The notes: generated by a model not told the origin, from the sequence alone. A stretch of DNA of 64,000 nucleotides from Spirochaetales bacterium (GCA_016930675.1 JAFGGG010000010.1:1-64000), one strand, 5' to 3'; counted from the first letter of the stretch, positions 43,058-52,158 are shown. Numbers and translations are program-made.

Positions 43058-43822
43058 TCATATTAGCAGCTCTTTTTTCATTATATTCAGAAATCGGGTA
43101 ACGGAAATGTACCTGTCCGCCAGCAGCCTGCCTTTATGGATTACATTAAAAACACTGTAAACGGACGGTGCCGCTTGAGCCTGAGCTGCGGTCTGGATTT
43201 CTATAATAGCGACGTTTAGTTTCTCTTTTTCTAGTACGGATTTTATCTCTTCTGCAAAGCGGGCCACCCAGGGGCACTGCCTGGAGTAGATAATGGTGAG
43301 GTCTTGATATTTAACCAGTTCAGCCCGCCAATCTCGGATTGAGGGCGGCGGCCCGGTCCTTAATTGTTTTACCAGCAGCTGGTCTTTGCCCGATTCAGCC
43401 GCCACAGTATAACCGTTTTTTAAAAAAATGGATTTATGAGCCATAAAGGCGTTATCGCTTGTAACCACGGCCACGCCCAGCATGGATGCGGCAGCTTTTT
43501 CCGCTTGCTCAAGCAAAATGCGGCCCAAACCTTGGTGTTGGTATTTTTTACCGTACGTCCATAAGCAGTGGATGAACATATAGCCTTGGGCTGTAACCGC
43601 GCGCCAGCAGTACTCCGCCGGAACATATTCGATAAAGCCCACAGGCTTTTTTTCACTTTCAAGATATAAGAGGTTTACCTTTAATCCCTCTTTAAACCTT
43701 TGTTTCAACCATTCGATTTTTAAATGATAGTGTTCGTGCCGGGGATTTATATAGCAGATAACCTGAGGATACTCGGAGAGATTTTTCTCAGTAACTTCAA
43801 TGATACTGGGTTTGATATTCAT
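43058..43822 (-). CDS. yoaP: GNAT acetyltransferase with C-terminal YoaP-like domain
   Basis: 254 residues. N-terminal GNAT domain (about 5-150): acetyl-CoA loop KKYQHQGLGRILLEQAEKAAA, and VVTSDNAFMAHKSIFLKNGY at the end. C-terminal ~100 residues resemble the YoaP domain, a thioredoxin-like fold: LTIIYSRQCPWVARFAEE (a Cys that could be redox active) and FNVIHKGRLLADRYIS. Bacillus YoaP has this layout. Substrate unknown. Lies between the hybrid kinase and the polysaccharide deacetylase. Confidence 0.88.
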   Translation of the reverse strand: MNIKPSIIEVTEKNLSEYPQVICYINPRHEHYHLKIEWLKQRFKEGLKVNLLYLESEKKPVGFIEYVPAEYCWRAVTAQGYMFIHCLWTYGKKYQHQGLGRILLEQAEKAAASMLGVAVVTSDNAFMAHKSIFLKNGYTVAAESGKDQLLVKQLRTGPPPSIRDWRAELVKYQDLTIIYSRQCPWVARFAEEIKSVLEKEKLNVAIIEIQTAAQAQAAPSVYSVFNVIHKGRLLADRYISVTRFLNIMKKELLI

Positions 43823-43858
43823 TTTCTTATTTCTTATCTTGCCGTACCTGATAAAATC

Positions 43859-44578
43859 CTATTCTGTATAAACCCATAGATTATTACCATCCGAATCCAA
43901 AGGAATCCCTTTGCGGGAGAAAAGCTCACTCAGTGTTACGAATTCATAGCCCTGCTTTTTCAGTTCGGGAATAAGAATATCCAATGCTTCCGGTGTGGGG
44001 TGGGGTGGGGGTTGTACATCGTGCAGCAGGATGATGGATCCGTCCTTTATATTACTCAATATATTCTGGGCACGGTCCTCGGCCATTGTGTCACAGCCCG
44101 CCCAATCAAAACCCAGAACGCCGCTGGCAAAAGGCATCTTGATGATTTCATACATGGTATCACTTGTCCTTAGATTCGGGGGACGAAAGAAACGAGGCGT
44201 TGTTCGGGTATATTCTTCAATTTTTGCCGTAGTCATTTCCACAGACTCCCGGATTTGTTCAGCGGTCATATCATCCATACTGTCCCATGCCCAGGAATGG
44301 TTTCCGATTTCACATCCCAGCTTTATGGCGCGTACCATAACCGGCGCGGTGGAGTCATTGATAAGCTGGCCGATCACGAAAAAAGTCGCCACAACCCCGT
44401 GGGTTTCCAGTTTGTCCAGGACAAGCGGAGTTAGTGTTGAATCGGGCCCGTCATCGAAAGTCAGCGCGCAGAGCTTATCAGGGGCCGGATATTTTTTACC
44501 TGTTTCTGTGTCATCATCAGATAAACAGGATGCAAAGCATACGGTTATCAAACATAAAAGGGTTATTATTTCCTTCAT
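43859..44578 (-). CDS. Polysaccharide deacetylase lipoprotein (NodB domain) lacking one metal His
   Basis: 239 residues from ATG 44578, which has GGAGG upstream; the frame is open further up, but that would overlap the next gene. Lipobox FASC (Cys 18). NodB homology domain: Asp42-Asp43 in TFDDGPD, His94 in EIGNHSWAWD, catalytic Arg in RFFRPPN, His in ILLHDVQ. The second metal His (normally four residues after the first) is Trp98. So the zinc site is incomplete by sequence. Should remove acetyl groups from a surface glycan. Monocistronic by spacing. Confidence 0.88.
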   Translation of the reverse strand: MKEIITLLCLITVCFASCLSDDDTETGKKYPAPDKLCALTFDDGPDSTLTPLVLDKLETHGVVATFFVIGQLINDSTAPVMVRAIKLGCEIGNHSWAWDSMDDMTAEQIRESVEMTTAKIEEYTRTTPRFFRPPNLRTSDTMYEIIKMPFASGVLGFDWAGCDTMAEDRAQNILSNIKDGSIILLHDVQPPPHPTPEALDILIPELKKQGYEFVTLSELFSRKGIPLDSDGNNLWVYTE

Positions 44579-44648
44579 GCGATCCTCCCTGCAAAACAAT
44601 TCTTGAATTGGATAATAGCATCCGAAAGCCCTCATTTCAAGCGAAAAA

Positions 44649-45641
44649 TTACTCTGCGGCAGCTGTGCGGGCCACACGGAAAGTAATCTGGTTATAGCCG
44701 GCGCAGGTATCCGTCCATTTCGTTTTGGGCCAGTTATCGTGCCTGGAACAGCGGGGACCGCGGCTTCCGCCCCGCTTCAACCTGTAGGTATCACGGCTTT
44801 CGCAAGAGGTCAGCAGCTCGAAACACCACTGCCATAGTTTTCCCTCTTTTCCCGCAAAACCGTAAAAACCGAGTGAGTTTTGCCGGGTGTCGGTAACCTC
44901 GACCGTAACAATTCTTCCTTTTTCGCTTCCCATTTCACCTATACTTCCTTCAATTTCTCCGCTGACATATATGAAGGGTATCCAGTAGATACCGCTCCGG
45001 GGAGGGTGCTCCTGGTATTTATTATCCGGATTTGTGGTTGAGTAGCGGGCCGCCAGCTCCCACTCGGCTCCCATAGGCAGGCGGAATCCGTCGGCGTCTT
45101 TTACCATTATTACGGAATCAACGGCTGTCCTGTCCGCTGCGTCGCGTACCACGACTCCGTTATATTCATATACCGGTCTGAAATCCGTTCCGTTGCACTG
45201 GTTATAATACTCGGTGAGCGCGTTGCACCATACCATGACCGAAGGCCAGTCCACAACAGTGACGGGATGCTGATCGTTCATGCCTTCACCACTTTTTTCA
45301 CTGCCCATCCGGCCCTGCCTGTTGAATGTGTAGCCGTTTACGGAAGCCCAGCCATATACTTCAGACCAGAGGGAATATGTGGTATTGGTTTGGGCGAACC
45401 AAAAGGCTTGATCCACACTCATCATTTCTTTTCTGTGTTCCTGTAATGCGGTAACACCGGCAGGACCGCCGGGGAATTCAATGGCCGGCAGATAAATCAT
45501 GGTAAAATTATTTTCTTTCAGCCGAATTTGTTCCTTTATTTCAGGGACAGGTTGAACATTACCGCATGATACGTGAAGGAAGGGGAGTGCGGAAACTAAT
45601 ATAATTACTGTGTAAAATTTAGATTTTGTGAAATACTGCAT
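44649..45641 (-). CDS. Formylglycine-generating-enzyme-like (SUMF1) lipoprotein
   Basis: 330 residues. Signal peptide with lipobox HVSC (Cys 26). The FGE/SUMF1 fold is recognised by GWASVNGYTFNR, then HPVTVVDWPSVMVWCNALTEYYN, FRLPMGAEWELAAR, and the terminal RGGSRGPR then TFRVAR. FGE proteins make formylglycine in sulfatases, but most bacterial lipoprotein members have other, unknown roles. No sulfatase lies in the window, so that is not proposed. The region ends right before the deacetylase, 70 bases away. Confidence 0.85.
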   Translation of the reverse strand: MQYFTKSKFYTVIILVSALPFLHVSCGNVQPVPEIKEQIRLKENNFTMIYLPAIEFPGGPAGVTALQEHRKEMMSVDQAFWFAQTNTTYSLWSEVYGWASVNGYTFNRQGRMGSEKSGEGMNDQHPVTVVDWPSVMVWCNALTEYYNQCNGTDFRPVYEYNGVVVRDAADRTAVDSVIMVKDADGFRLPMGAEWELAARYSTTNPDNKYQEHPPRSGIYWIPFIYVSGEIEGSIGEMGSEKGRIVTVEVTDTRQNSLGFYGFAGKEGKLWQWCFELLTSCESRDTYRLKRGGSRGPRCSRHDNWPKTKWTDTCAGYNQITFRVARTAAAE

Positions 45642-45732
45642 GCGGGACCTCCGTCAAAGTGCTAATATTATAGCACTAATGGGATGGTGTGGCAAGTTGC
45701 CAGTTTAAAATCTGCCGCATAGAAATGTCCTG

Positions 45733-46290
45733 TCAACTTAGGTCTTTGTAACGAAAACAGTATTCCAGATGATCGTTTACCAGCCCGATGGACTGCATGT
45801 GGGCATAGACGGTGATGGCACCCAGATATTGAAATCCGCGTTTTCTTAGATCGCTGCTTATTGTAGCTGATAATTCGGTTTGGGCGGGCACATCGCTCCA
45901 ATTTTTGCACTGATTCTGAAGCGGCTTTCCATCCACAAAGGACCAGATATAATTGTCAAAAGAGCCTCTTTCCGCCTGTATCCTTAAAAAGCACCGTGCA
46001 TTGTTAATTGTCGCCTGGATCTTTCTTCTGTTTCTGATAATGCCTGCATCATCCAGCAGCGTCAGTATTTTTTGTTCATCATAGCGTGCTATATGCTCAG
46101 GATCAAAATTATTAAAAGCACGCCTGAAGTTTTCTCTTTTTTTAAGCATTGTAGTCCAGCTTAACCCGGCCTGAAAAGCTTCCAAAGTAAGAAATTCAAA
46201 ATGAAGGCGCTCATCATGGACGGGAACGCCCCATTCCGTATCATGGTAGTTTAAAAGCATAGGATCTGCAGTCTGCCAGCATCTTTTCAT
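45733..46290 (-). CDS. tag: DNA-3-methyladenine glycosylase I
   Basis: 185 residues, the family norm. N-terminal MKRCWQTAD and YHDTEWGVPVHDERLHFEFL, GLSWTTMLKKRENFRRAF, and the zinc end YAHMQSIGLVNDHLEYC with the HxxxC ligands; a Cys in RCW is another ligand. Excises 3-methyladenine from alkylated DNA. AGGTGA upstream on the minus strand sets the start. Follows the MATE pump after 27 bases on the same strand, perhaps one unit. Confidence 0.95.
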   Translation of the reverse strand: MKRCWQTADPMLLNYHDTEWGVPVHDERLHFEFLTLEAFQAGLSWTTMLKKRENFRRAFNNFDPEHIARYDEQKILTLLDDAGIIRNRRKIQATINNARCFLRIQAERGSFDNYIWSFVDGKPLQNQCKNWSDVPAQTELSATISSDLRKRGFQYLGAITVYAHMQSIGLVNDHLEYCFRYKDLS

Positions 46291-46317
46291 TAATAATCAC
46301 CTGTGATTATGTAAGCA

Positions 46318-47709
46318 TTAAGTCTCCGCTTTAACAAGCGCCTTTTTCTGCCAGATTTTCGACTTCCAGCGAAAATACATAATGATTCCTCTGGTCCATT
46401 CATCCATGGAGATCGCCAGCCATATCCCGATGACTCCGAATTTAAAAACAATACCGAAAAGAAAAGCGAACAGCACACCGATGCCCCACATGGAAGCGAT
46501 CCCCATTTTTACCGGAAAATTCACGTCACCCGATCCTTTTAGACCATTGATAAAAATGAGATTGAAGGTTCGGCCCGGTTCCAGCAGCATGGTAAAAATA
46601 ACCAGGCTGCTGCAGAGGATGAAAATATCATTTTCCATGGGGAAGATATGGAGGATGGTATTTCTGAGTAAAGACAGTACTGCCGCTATCAGTAAAGCCA
46701 AAATAAATGAAAAATAGAAATACTTGAAAACATTACGGTAAGCTTCCTCCTTTCTCCCTGCGCCCACAAGATAACTCGTAATAATCTGCGTGCCCTGGCC
46801 GGTGGAATAGGCAAAATACAAAATAAAACGCGCGAAGATAAAGGCATAATTATAAGCCGGCAGGTTGATCTGCGCTTCCGGCGGCAGGCCGAAATCCATC
46901 TGGGCCACAAAAAAATTCATCACTATCATGGCGATATTATAGGAAAGAGACTCCCCCGCGGTGGGAACACCTATTTTCAGTATCTCTTTAATTGACTGAA
47001 GCTTGATCTTTAAAAAGTTCTTAAGGCGAAAATAAATATCCTTCTTTTTCAAAATCATGAAGAACATAACCGCAGCCGCCAGGATCTGGCTGAAAACAGT
47101 GGAAACCGCCACTCCGGCCACGCCCCATTGCGGGAATCCGAAGGCGCCGTAGATGAAGCAGTAATTACCAAACACATTAAGCGCGTTGGCGCACATATTG
47201 ATAAACATAGGCTCCCTTGAGTACCCGTAAGACCTGAGAACCGTACTGAAAATTGAGTTCATGGCCAATCCCAAGGAAAAAGCACTGAAGATGGTAAAAT
47301 AATCAACCGCGAAACCGAAGCGGATTTCATTCAGTCTATAGAGGGAAAGTATTGGTTCTGCTAAAAAGAACATGGCGAGGCTTATAATAATTCCTGTCAC
47401 GGCTGCCAAAAACACACCTGCGGTTACAGTCTGCGTGGCCTTTTTGATATTTTTTGCGCCGTTATATTGGGTAATAACAATGCTGGCTCCCGAGTTGATC
47501 ATCAGATAAAGAATATTAATGAAGAAAACAAAATTTAAAACCAGGCCCACGGCGGCCACCGCATGATCGCCCATGCGCACACCGTCTAGGGAAAGACCGC
47601 TCAGCATGAACATATCCGCGAAAGAGAAGAAGAATCTCAGCAGGTTTTCCACGAGAATGGGTATGGTAATGATGAGGATGCTCATTCTCTTTGATATGGA
47701 ATTATCCAT
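46318..47709 (-). CDS. MATE family efflux transporter
   Basis: 463 residues with about twelve membrane helices in two halves. The N-half starts ILVENLLRFFFSFADMFMLSGL and has the SGAS(I)VITQYNGAKN motif; the C-half starts GVPTAGESLSYNIAMIVM. NorM/DinF-type exporter that couples cation or proton influx to drug export. Substrate cannot be read from sequence. Upstream of tag on the same strand. It is preceded by a 200-base stretch with no gene. Confidence 0.93.
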   Translation of the reverse strand: MDNSISKRMSILIITIPILVENLLRFFFSFADMFMLSGLSLDGVRMGDHAVAAVGLVLNFVFFINILYLMINSGASIVITQYNGAKNIKKATQTVTAGVFLAAVTGIIISLAMFFLAEPILSLYRLNEIRFGFAVDYFTIFSAFSLGLAMNSIFSTVLRSYGYSREPMFINMCANALNVFGNYCFIYGAFGFPQWGVAGVAVSTVFSQILAAAVMFFMILKKKDIYFRLKNFLKIKLQSIKEILKIGVPTAGESLSYNIAMIVMNFFVAQMDFGLPPEAQINLPAYNYAFIFARFILYFAYSTGQGTQIITSYLVGAGRKEEAYRNVFKYFYFSFILALLIAAVLSLLRNTILHIFPMENDIFILCSSLVIFTMLLEPGRTFNLIFINGLKGSGDVNFPVKMGIASMWGIGVLFAFLFGIVFKFGVIGIWLAISMDEWTRGIIMYFRWKSKIWQKKALVKAET

Positions 47710-47913
47710 AGCTTTTTAAAAGACCTCTTAAGTTTTCAGATTAAATGGCTTGCAGCCCAATTAAGTTAATAAAAAAAAGGAATAGAGTAAATAGAGAGAG
47801 ATCAAAAAAACCTGCTTGTGAATGGGGGTTTTTTTACGGCTGCACCGCTTCCAGGAGAATCAACTATAAATCCACTCCCGGTTATAAAATAATTCGCTTT
47901 CAGGAAATTGTAT

Positions 47914-48555
47914 TTATTCCCGGATCACGATTTCATCAATCCACGAAACCGTGTTGTCACTGAAATTATACAGGTCCACCCAGTCGAAAGAGGGGATATC
48001 GAAGAAAAAATTGTAGCCGGCTCCTCTTTCAACTCCGTCCAGCCACCAGTCGAAGGTGGGCGGTGAGTTGTTCCAGTTGATATTCTTCAGCTCGTGGTGA
48101 TACCAGGTATTGGCCGCGTACGGAACCGCTGCTCCACCGTTTACCATAATAGTACTGTCGCTGAAAAAATAAATTCCGACCGCGGGAGTTTCAGCACCCT
48201 TTGGGCCGCGGCTTAAGGCGAAAATGCCCGCTTCCATATTCGTTTGATCGGTTTTGGCGTACCAGCTGACATAGGTAGGCTTCATGGCGTTCAGCGGATG
48301 ATAGATGCCGTTGTAGTTTCCGGTCCACGCGCCGTTCAGGGTCAATTTGACGGATGTGGTGGTGCCGTCGGCGCCGGTGTCGGTGTCCACGGTATAATCA
48401 CCCGTGCCGTCCACCCAGCCGTCGTCAAGGATAATCCCGTCCTCAAAATCATCCGTAAATTCATCGGACGAAGAACCTCCGGGCGCGGGGCAGGAAAAAA
48501 CAAAGGCCGTGAAACAGATAACCAAGATAATTCCGGACAGTTTGAAAAGATGCAT
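47914..48555 (-). CDS. Lipoprotein with beta-sandwich (LamG/concanavalin-like) domain
   Basis: 213 residues from ATG 48555 with AAGGAG upstream on the minus strand; the longer frame to 48576 lacks an SD. Lipobox VFSC (Cys 22). The mature domain resembles LamG-type jelly rolls: FTDDFEDGIILDDGW at its start, YVSWYAKTDQTNMEAGIFAL in the middle and VDLYNFSDNTVSWIDEIVI at the end. Such domains bind carbohydrate. It is beside a GH12 lipoprotein and a propeller lipoprotein, suggesting a glycan-related cluster. Confidence 0.8.
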   Translation of the reverse strand: MHLFKLSGIILVICFTAFVFSCPAPGGSSSDEFTDDFEDGIILDDGWVDGTGDYTVDTDTGADGTTTSVKLTLNGAWTGNYNGIYHPLNAMKPTYVSWYAKTDQTNMEAGIFALSRGPKGAETPAVGIYFFSDSTIMVNGGAAVPYAANTWYHHELKNINWNNSPPTFDWWLDGVERGAGYNFFFDIPSFDWVDLYNFSDNTVSWIDEIVIRE

Positions 48556-48668
48556 TGTGACTCCTTTTATATTCACGATTTACTATATATTTTACCATGT
48601 ATTTTATAAAAAACCATTTTTGGTGGCGAATAAAATTACTTGTTTCGCTTGCTTGATGGAAGAGCTTA

Positions 48669-49445
48669 TTAATTCACAGTAACGGTAAAATTGGCAAATT
48701 CAGTGCTGCCGCTGCCGGATACAATTTCATTACCTAACTCGATGCTTGAGCAGTATTCCGTATCCGCGATATGACCATTGGCAACAAGATAATCGAAGAA
48801 AAGGTCGATTCTTGTTGTTCCGCTGAACTCCGATGTCTGTTTGACAAAAGCAATATACGTCCAATCGGGAAACTCCGTCTTGTAAAAATCATATGCTTCG
48901 CCATCGATATTCACCGTTGCTTGATACGTTCCGGCAGGTACCATAACCTCACGGTCGAGCCAGATCATAAGTTCCCGTGTAATACTCTCGCCGGTCGGAG
49001 GATTCGTATCATTCAGCCAGACGTCAAAGGCGAGATTGTAGCTTCCTGAGGCTGTCTGTGTAATATCATATACTGCGGTGATATCGGTTATCGCTGAAAT
49101 CTGTACAGGAAGGTCTGCAGTGGTGGAAGCAGCGCTCCACGGTTTGTGTCCGTAAATGATTTCAGGATACGCCTTGACCCCGCCGGGCGGTTCGGGCCAT
49201 ACCCAATGCCAGCCGACAGGGAAATTATCGATCGGGCTTTCCTTATATATGCACTGTTCATAATTGGTGATGTTCTGCTTGCCCCATACATTGTTTTGGA
49301 TGATATATTCGTCTATAGTTATCTCAGCCCAATCCGCGCAATTGCCCGAATGATTATACGTCACACCACTGTCACAGGAAACAACAAATAAGAAAAGCAT
49401 CCAAAGCAGACCAAGGAGTGACATAACCGTAAGATGTCTTTTCAT
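48669..49445 (-). CDS. GH12-family secreted lipoprotein (endo-beta-glucanase-like)
   Basis: 258 residues. Signal peptide with lipobox VVSC (Cys 24). Glycoside hydrolase family 12 pattern: YIIQNNVWGKQNI near 47, WHWVWPE, VKAYPEIIYG(H)KPW, the nucleophile Glu158 in RELMIWLD and the acid/base Glu240 in IELGNEIVSGSG. Both catalytic Glu are in the expected places. GH12 enzymes cut beta-1,4-glucan, xyloglucan or mixed-linkage glucan with retention. A membrane-anchored one suggests plant or microbial glucan use. It is 113 bases downstream of nothing else on its strand but the FMN-binding gene. Confidence 0.88.
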   Translation of the reverse strand: MKRHLTVMSLLGLLWMLFLFVVSCDSGVTYNHSGNCADWAEITIDEYIIQNNVWGKQNITNYEQCIYKESPIDNFPVGWHWVWPEPPGGVKAYPEIIYGHKPWSAASTTADLPVQISAITDITAVYDITQTASGSYNLAFDVWLNDTNPPTGESITRELMIWLDREVMVPAGTYQATVNIDGEAYDFYKTEFPDWTYIAFVKQTSEFSGTTRIDLFFDYLVANGHIADTEYCSSIELGNEIVSGSGSTEFANFTVTVN

Positions 49446-49539
49446 CTTTCTTCAGGTGTAAACCTTTCCCCCTTACCTTTCAGGATATGGATATTTATGC
49501 GGGCAGATGGCCGCGAAGAGTGTTCGCCGAGCCACATAC

Positions 49540-49938
49540 TCACTTCATCCCTCTCTGTAGTGCATCGGTAATGGCAATCAGATAGGCTTTGCTGGTTATG
49601 GAAGCGCCTGAAACCGCGTCGAAATCCGGCGCCTGTTTGTCGATAACGTTCCCATTAATCCTGGCAATCAGTTGCCCGTTTAAATTCGACATCATTTTAT
49701 CGACTATGGTCACACTTTTGATTTTATGGTCCTGTATCATAACCTTTACCTTCATGGCCCAGCGGCTGATGGTACATGCTCCTTCATATTCGCCGTCATC
49801 GATGCTGTTTAAATCGATATCCGGTATATCGAATTCTTTGACATCGTTCATTCCGATAGTCCCTACGATAAAAAGTATTAATCCAAGAAAGACAATGGAT
49901 CCCAAGGTTATTAAAATTATTCTCAACGGTTTAGGCAT
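49540..49938 (-). CDS. FMN-binding domain membrane protein
   Basis: 132 residues. One N-terminal membrane helix (IILITLGSIVFLGLILFIVG), then an FMN-binding domain (PF04205-like) with VSGASITSKA near the end, where the Ser/Thr carries covalent or tightly bound FMN in proteins such as NqrC and RnfG. Small, so it is probably a stand-alone electron carrier. GGAGG is upstream of the start. It follows the broken propeller gene directly on the same strand: the tail of that gene ends 20 bases before this start. Confidence 0.88.
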   Translation of the reverse strand: MPKPLRIILITLGSIVFLGLILFIVGTIGMNDVKEFDIPDIDLNSIDDGEYEGACTISRWAMKVKVMIQDHKIKSVTIVDKMMSNLNGQLIARINGNVIDKQAPDFDAVSGASITSKAYLIAITDALQRGMK

Positions 49939-49957
49939 ACATCCTTCCTCCTGTTTT

Positions 49958-50083
49958 TTATTTTAAAGGAAAACCGATCCGCCGTCCAACCATATAATGC
50001 GGAATACCGCTGGTATTTTGTTCATGCCCCCAGCTTGGACTGTGCCCGTAGATCAGCCAGCCTTCCGTGCTGCTTCCTTCATC
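49958..50083 (-). pseudogene. Separated C-terminal tail of the propeller lipoprotein
   Basis: Directly after the TAG at 50084-50086, the same minus-strand frame stays open for 41 codons to TAA at 49958-49960. It reads DEGSSTEGWLIYGHSPSWGH and ends MVGRRIGFPLK. This looks like the real end of the protein encoded at 50084-51118. Confidence 0.7.
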
Positions 50084-51118
50084 CTAGATAATATTGGCCA
50101 TCCAGGAAAAAGATTCACCCAATAATGGAATAGCAAAATCTTCAATCAGTCTTTGGGGTTCAGACCAATTTATACCATTGTCTGAAAACGCAATATACAT
50201 GCCGCTTTTTTCCAGACCCTTGCTTTCCGTAAATTCCCTCCAGAAACTGATATTAAAAATCATGATGTACATATCAAGCTCTTTTGAGTACACCGGGTGG
50301 GGAAAGAGGCTTTCTCCGTCATTCCCCAATTGCCGTCCGTTTATTACAACGGTGTCTCTGCCCCCCAAACCGGGCTCGCTGAATTTCCCTTTATAGTATT
50401 TATACCAGCTGCCGGGCAGCGGCGGTCCCTGTGTCAGATCGGCGCGGGCCATACAGATTTGCACCCCCCGTCCGTCGATCCGTGAATGATCGGAATAATA
50501 GAGATACAGGTAGTTTCCTCTTTTTTCCATTACCACTCCCGGTTCACCGGCGCCCTTGTCCTGCTGGCCTTTATAAGCGTTCCATTGTTTTGGTTTGACA
50601 CTGGTTATTACCTGTCCCAGTTTTTTCCATGTCAAACCGTCATCCTCCGATACGGCCGCGCCCACACTGCCGTAATAACCGGGAATTCCGCCCGGCATGG
50701 ATCCCATGTTCTCCTGATCTTCCGCATGGTAAAACGCGTAAAGCTTTCCGTCACTGTATCTATGGCATCCGCTAATACCGGCGTATCCATTGTCGAAAGA
50801 GCCTTTGCCGCCGGGGGCCAAAACCTCCTTGGCGGATGTAATCTTATGCAGTTCGCTGCCTTCCAGCAAATAAGTGGAAATAGCCGCTGTGACAAGCATC
50901 CTGAACGTGGGTTTTCGTCTTACCAGAATGACCGCTTCGTCGGGGAAATAACGCAAGCCCAGTACTCCGTTTTCCATAAGTGTTGTCGGATCGGACAGGG
51001 TAACCTCGACGGATTTTCCCCTGCCGGCGGACGTGACTATGGTCTTACCGGTCGGGAGTTCCGTATGCCTGCAGGCAAAGAGAAAAAAAACCAGTATAAT
51101 GATGACAGGCAGTTTCAT
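50084..51118 (-). CDS. Sialidase/BNR-like propeller lipoprotein, cut short by an amber codon
   Basis: 344 residues up to a TAG; the frame then carries on for 41 more sensible codons. Signal peptide with lipobox LFAC (Cys 16). The mature part has propeller strands and BNR-like Asp-box blades: AVSEDDGLTWKKLG and AFSDNGINWSEPQ, plus GLRYFPDEAVILVRR. Resembles glycosidases of the five-bladed type (GH43/DUF4185-like). Whether it is an active gene depends on the amber codon. SD seen upstream (GGGG). Confidence 0.75.
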   Translation of the reverse strand: MKLPVIIILVFFLFACRHTELPTGKTIVTSAGRGKSVEVTLSDPTTLMENGVLGLRYFPDEAVILVRRKPTFRMLVTAAISTYLLEGSELHKITSAKEVLAPGGKGSFDNGYAGISGCHRYSDGKLYAFYHAEDQENMGSMPGGIPGYYGSVGAAVSEDDGLTWKKLGQVITSVKPKQWNAYKGQQDKGAGEPGVVMEKRGNYLYLYYSDHSRIDGRGVQICMARADLTQGPPLPGSWYKYYKGKFSEPGLGGRDTVVINGRQLGNDGESLFPHPVYSKELDMYIMIFNISFWREFTESKGLEKSGMYIAFSDNGINWSEPQRLIEDFAIPLLGESFSWMANII

Positions 51119-51130
51119 GATCCCCTCTTC

Positions 51131-52039
51131 TCAAGAAAGCGAATTGCTGAAATTATCCGCGAACTCCACGTATGCCTGATATTCGGGCAGTTCTTCCAAA
51201 GCTTTCATCAGACCGATATCGAAGTTTTTCTTTTCAGATTCGTACCATTTGTAATCGTCCACGAATTTAGCGAACTTTTTATTGGTAAAATCTAAAAAGT
51301 CATTATCCCGCTGTTCACTGTTCTTTATTTTTTTACTTAATGCTTTATACACTTTTGTAAAAAGCTCCAGCCATAAAATCTTGGCCCGGGCCATAAAGAT
51401 ATGTTTTTCCATACCGCCCAGAATAAACCATTGAATGATAATCCATTTCTGAAAGAGATCGTTCCTGTTCTTTATAATATCTTTTTTACTCTCTTGCTCT
51501 AACGTATCCTTATTCACTTTAATGAAATTGTCCTGCAGCCTTTTATTCACTTTTTTAAGGGACACCAGCTGTTCCTGTTCGCTTGCGTTTTCTCGCGATA
51601 CGGCCAGATCCATGATCGGGGATGTTTTTTCCAGCGGACCTTCTTTGAAAACAATAGATTTCTCGCAGACAATATCCTGGAACAGCCGGCCTGCTTTAAC
51701 GTGCAATGTTTCCGGTACGTCTATACGCATGCCGATACTCGTGTATTTGATATCCCTTTTGTTGTTAACGAGGGGGCCGACGGCGATTATCGAACCGGAC
51801 ATGGTAATGGCGATACAACCGTTCTTATTGTCTTTGGGCATGTTGTCGGCTTTTTTGAAATTCTCGTGTTCCACCATTTTATAAAACAGTGCTCTTTTCA
51901 AAAGCCAGGCTTCGCTGAGTTTCTTCATGGTCTGTTGGTTGTCGGCGAGCTTGGACTCCTTAATAAGTCCGGCCAGGTGCTTGCTCACCTTTGGGGGAAT
52001 ATGCTTTTTTAAATCTTCATAATTTGTAAAACTTTCCAT
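51131..52039 (-). CDS. Unknown helical soluble protein
   Basis: 302 residues, soluble, mainly helical; no signal peptide or membrane helix. Not recognised. It begins ESFTNYEDLKKHIPPKVSKHLAGLIKES and has a beta segment with GCIAITMSGSIIAVGP and IDVPETLHVKAGRLF in the middle, then long Lys/Glu helices. The beta segment could be a PilZ- or cupin-like island. It is divergent from the Ser/Thr kinase at 52199. The start has GGTGGAGGTG upstream and a hairpin-T structure 62 bases further. Confidence 0.65.
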   Translation of the reverse strand: MESFTNYEDLKKHIPPKVSKHLAGLIKESKLADNQQTMKKLSEAWLLKRALFYKMVEHENFKKADNMPKDNKNGCIAITMSGSIIAVGPLVNNKRDIKYTSIGMRIDVPETLHVKAGRLFQDIVCEKSIVFKEGPLEKTSPIMDLAVSRENASEQEQLVSLKKVNKRLQDNFIKVNKDTLEQESKKDIIKNRNDLFQKWIIIQWFILGGMEKHIFMARAKILWLELFTKVYKALSKKIKNSEQRDNDFLDFTNKKFAKFVDDYKWYESEKKNFDIGLMKALEELPEYQAYVEFADNFSNSLS

Positions 52040-52101
52040 AATGACACCTCCACCTTAAATAATAGTTAAAACAGGCGTTATTACAATAATATTCTTATAT
52101 A

Positions 52102-52130
52102 TAAAAAAACCGCCGCCTCTGCGGGCGGTA
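52102..52130 (-). terminator. Minus-strand hairpin-T element in the leader of the 51131 gene
   Basis: accgccgc (52109-52116) pairs with gcgggcggt (52121-52129, one bulge), and on the minus strand it is followed by T-rich sequence (TTTTTTTAT). It lies 62 bases upstream of the 52039 start, so it can act as attenuator or end a short transcript. There is no minus-strand gene to its right. Confidence 0.6.
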
Positions 52131-52158
52131 TATGCTTGTAATTAGTTTCAGGGTTCGC

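Noticed and set aside
44649-45641. Sulfatase-activating system
   Set aside because: The SUMF1-type protein is a lipoprotein and no sulfatase gene is in the window.
47745-47963. 72-codon plus-strand open frame
   Set aside because: It overlaps the 3' end of a convincing minus-strand gene, lacks an SD and shows no protein-like pattern.
49958-51118. Amber codon as a sign of pyrrolysine or code change
   Set aside because: TAG ends other genes here normally (hup, rho) and no pyl genes are seen; a mutation or read error is simpler.
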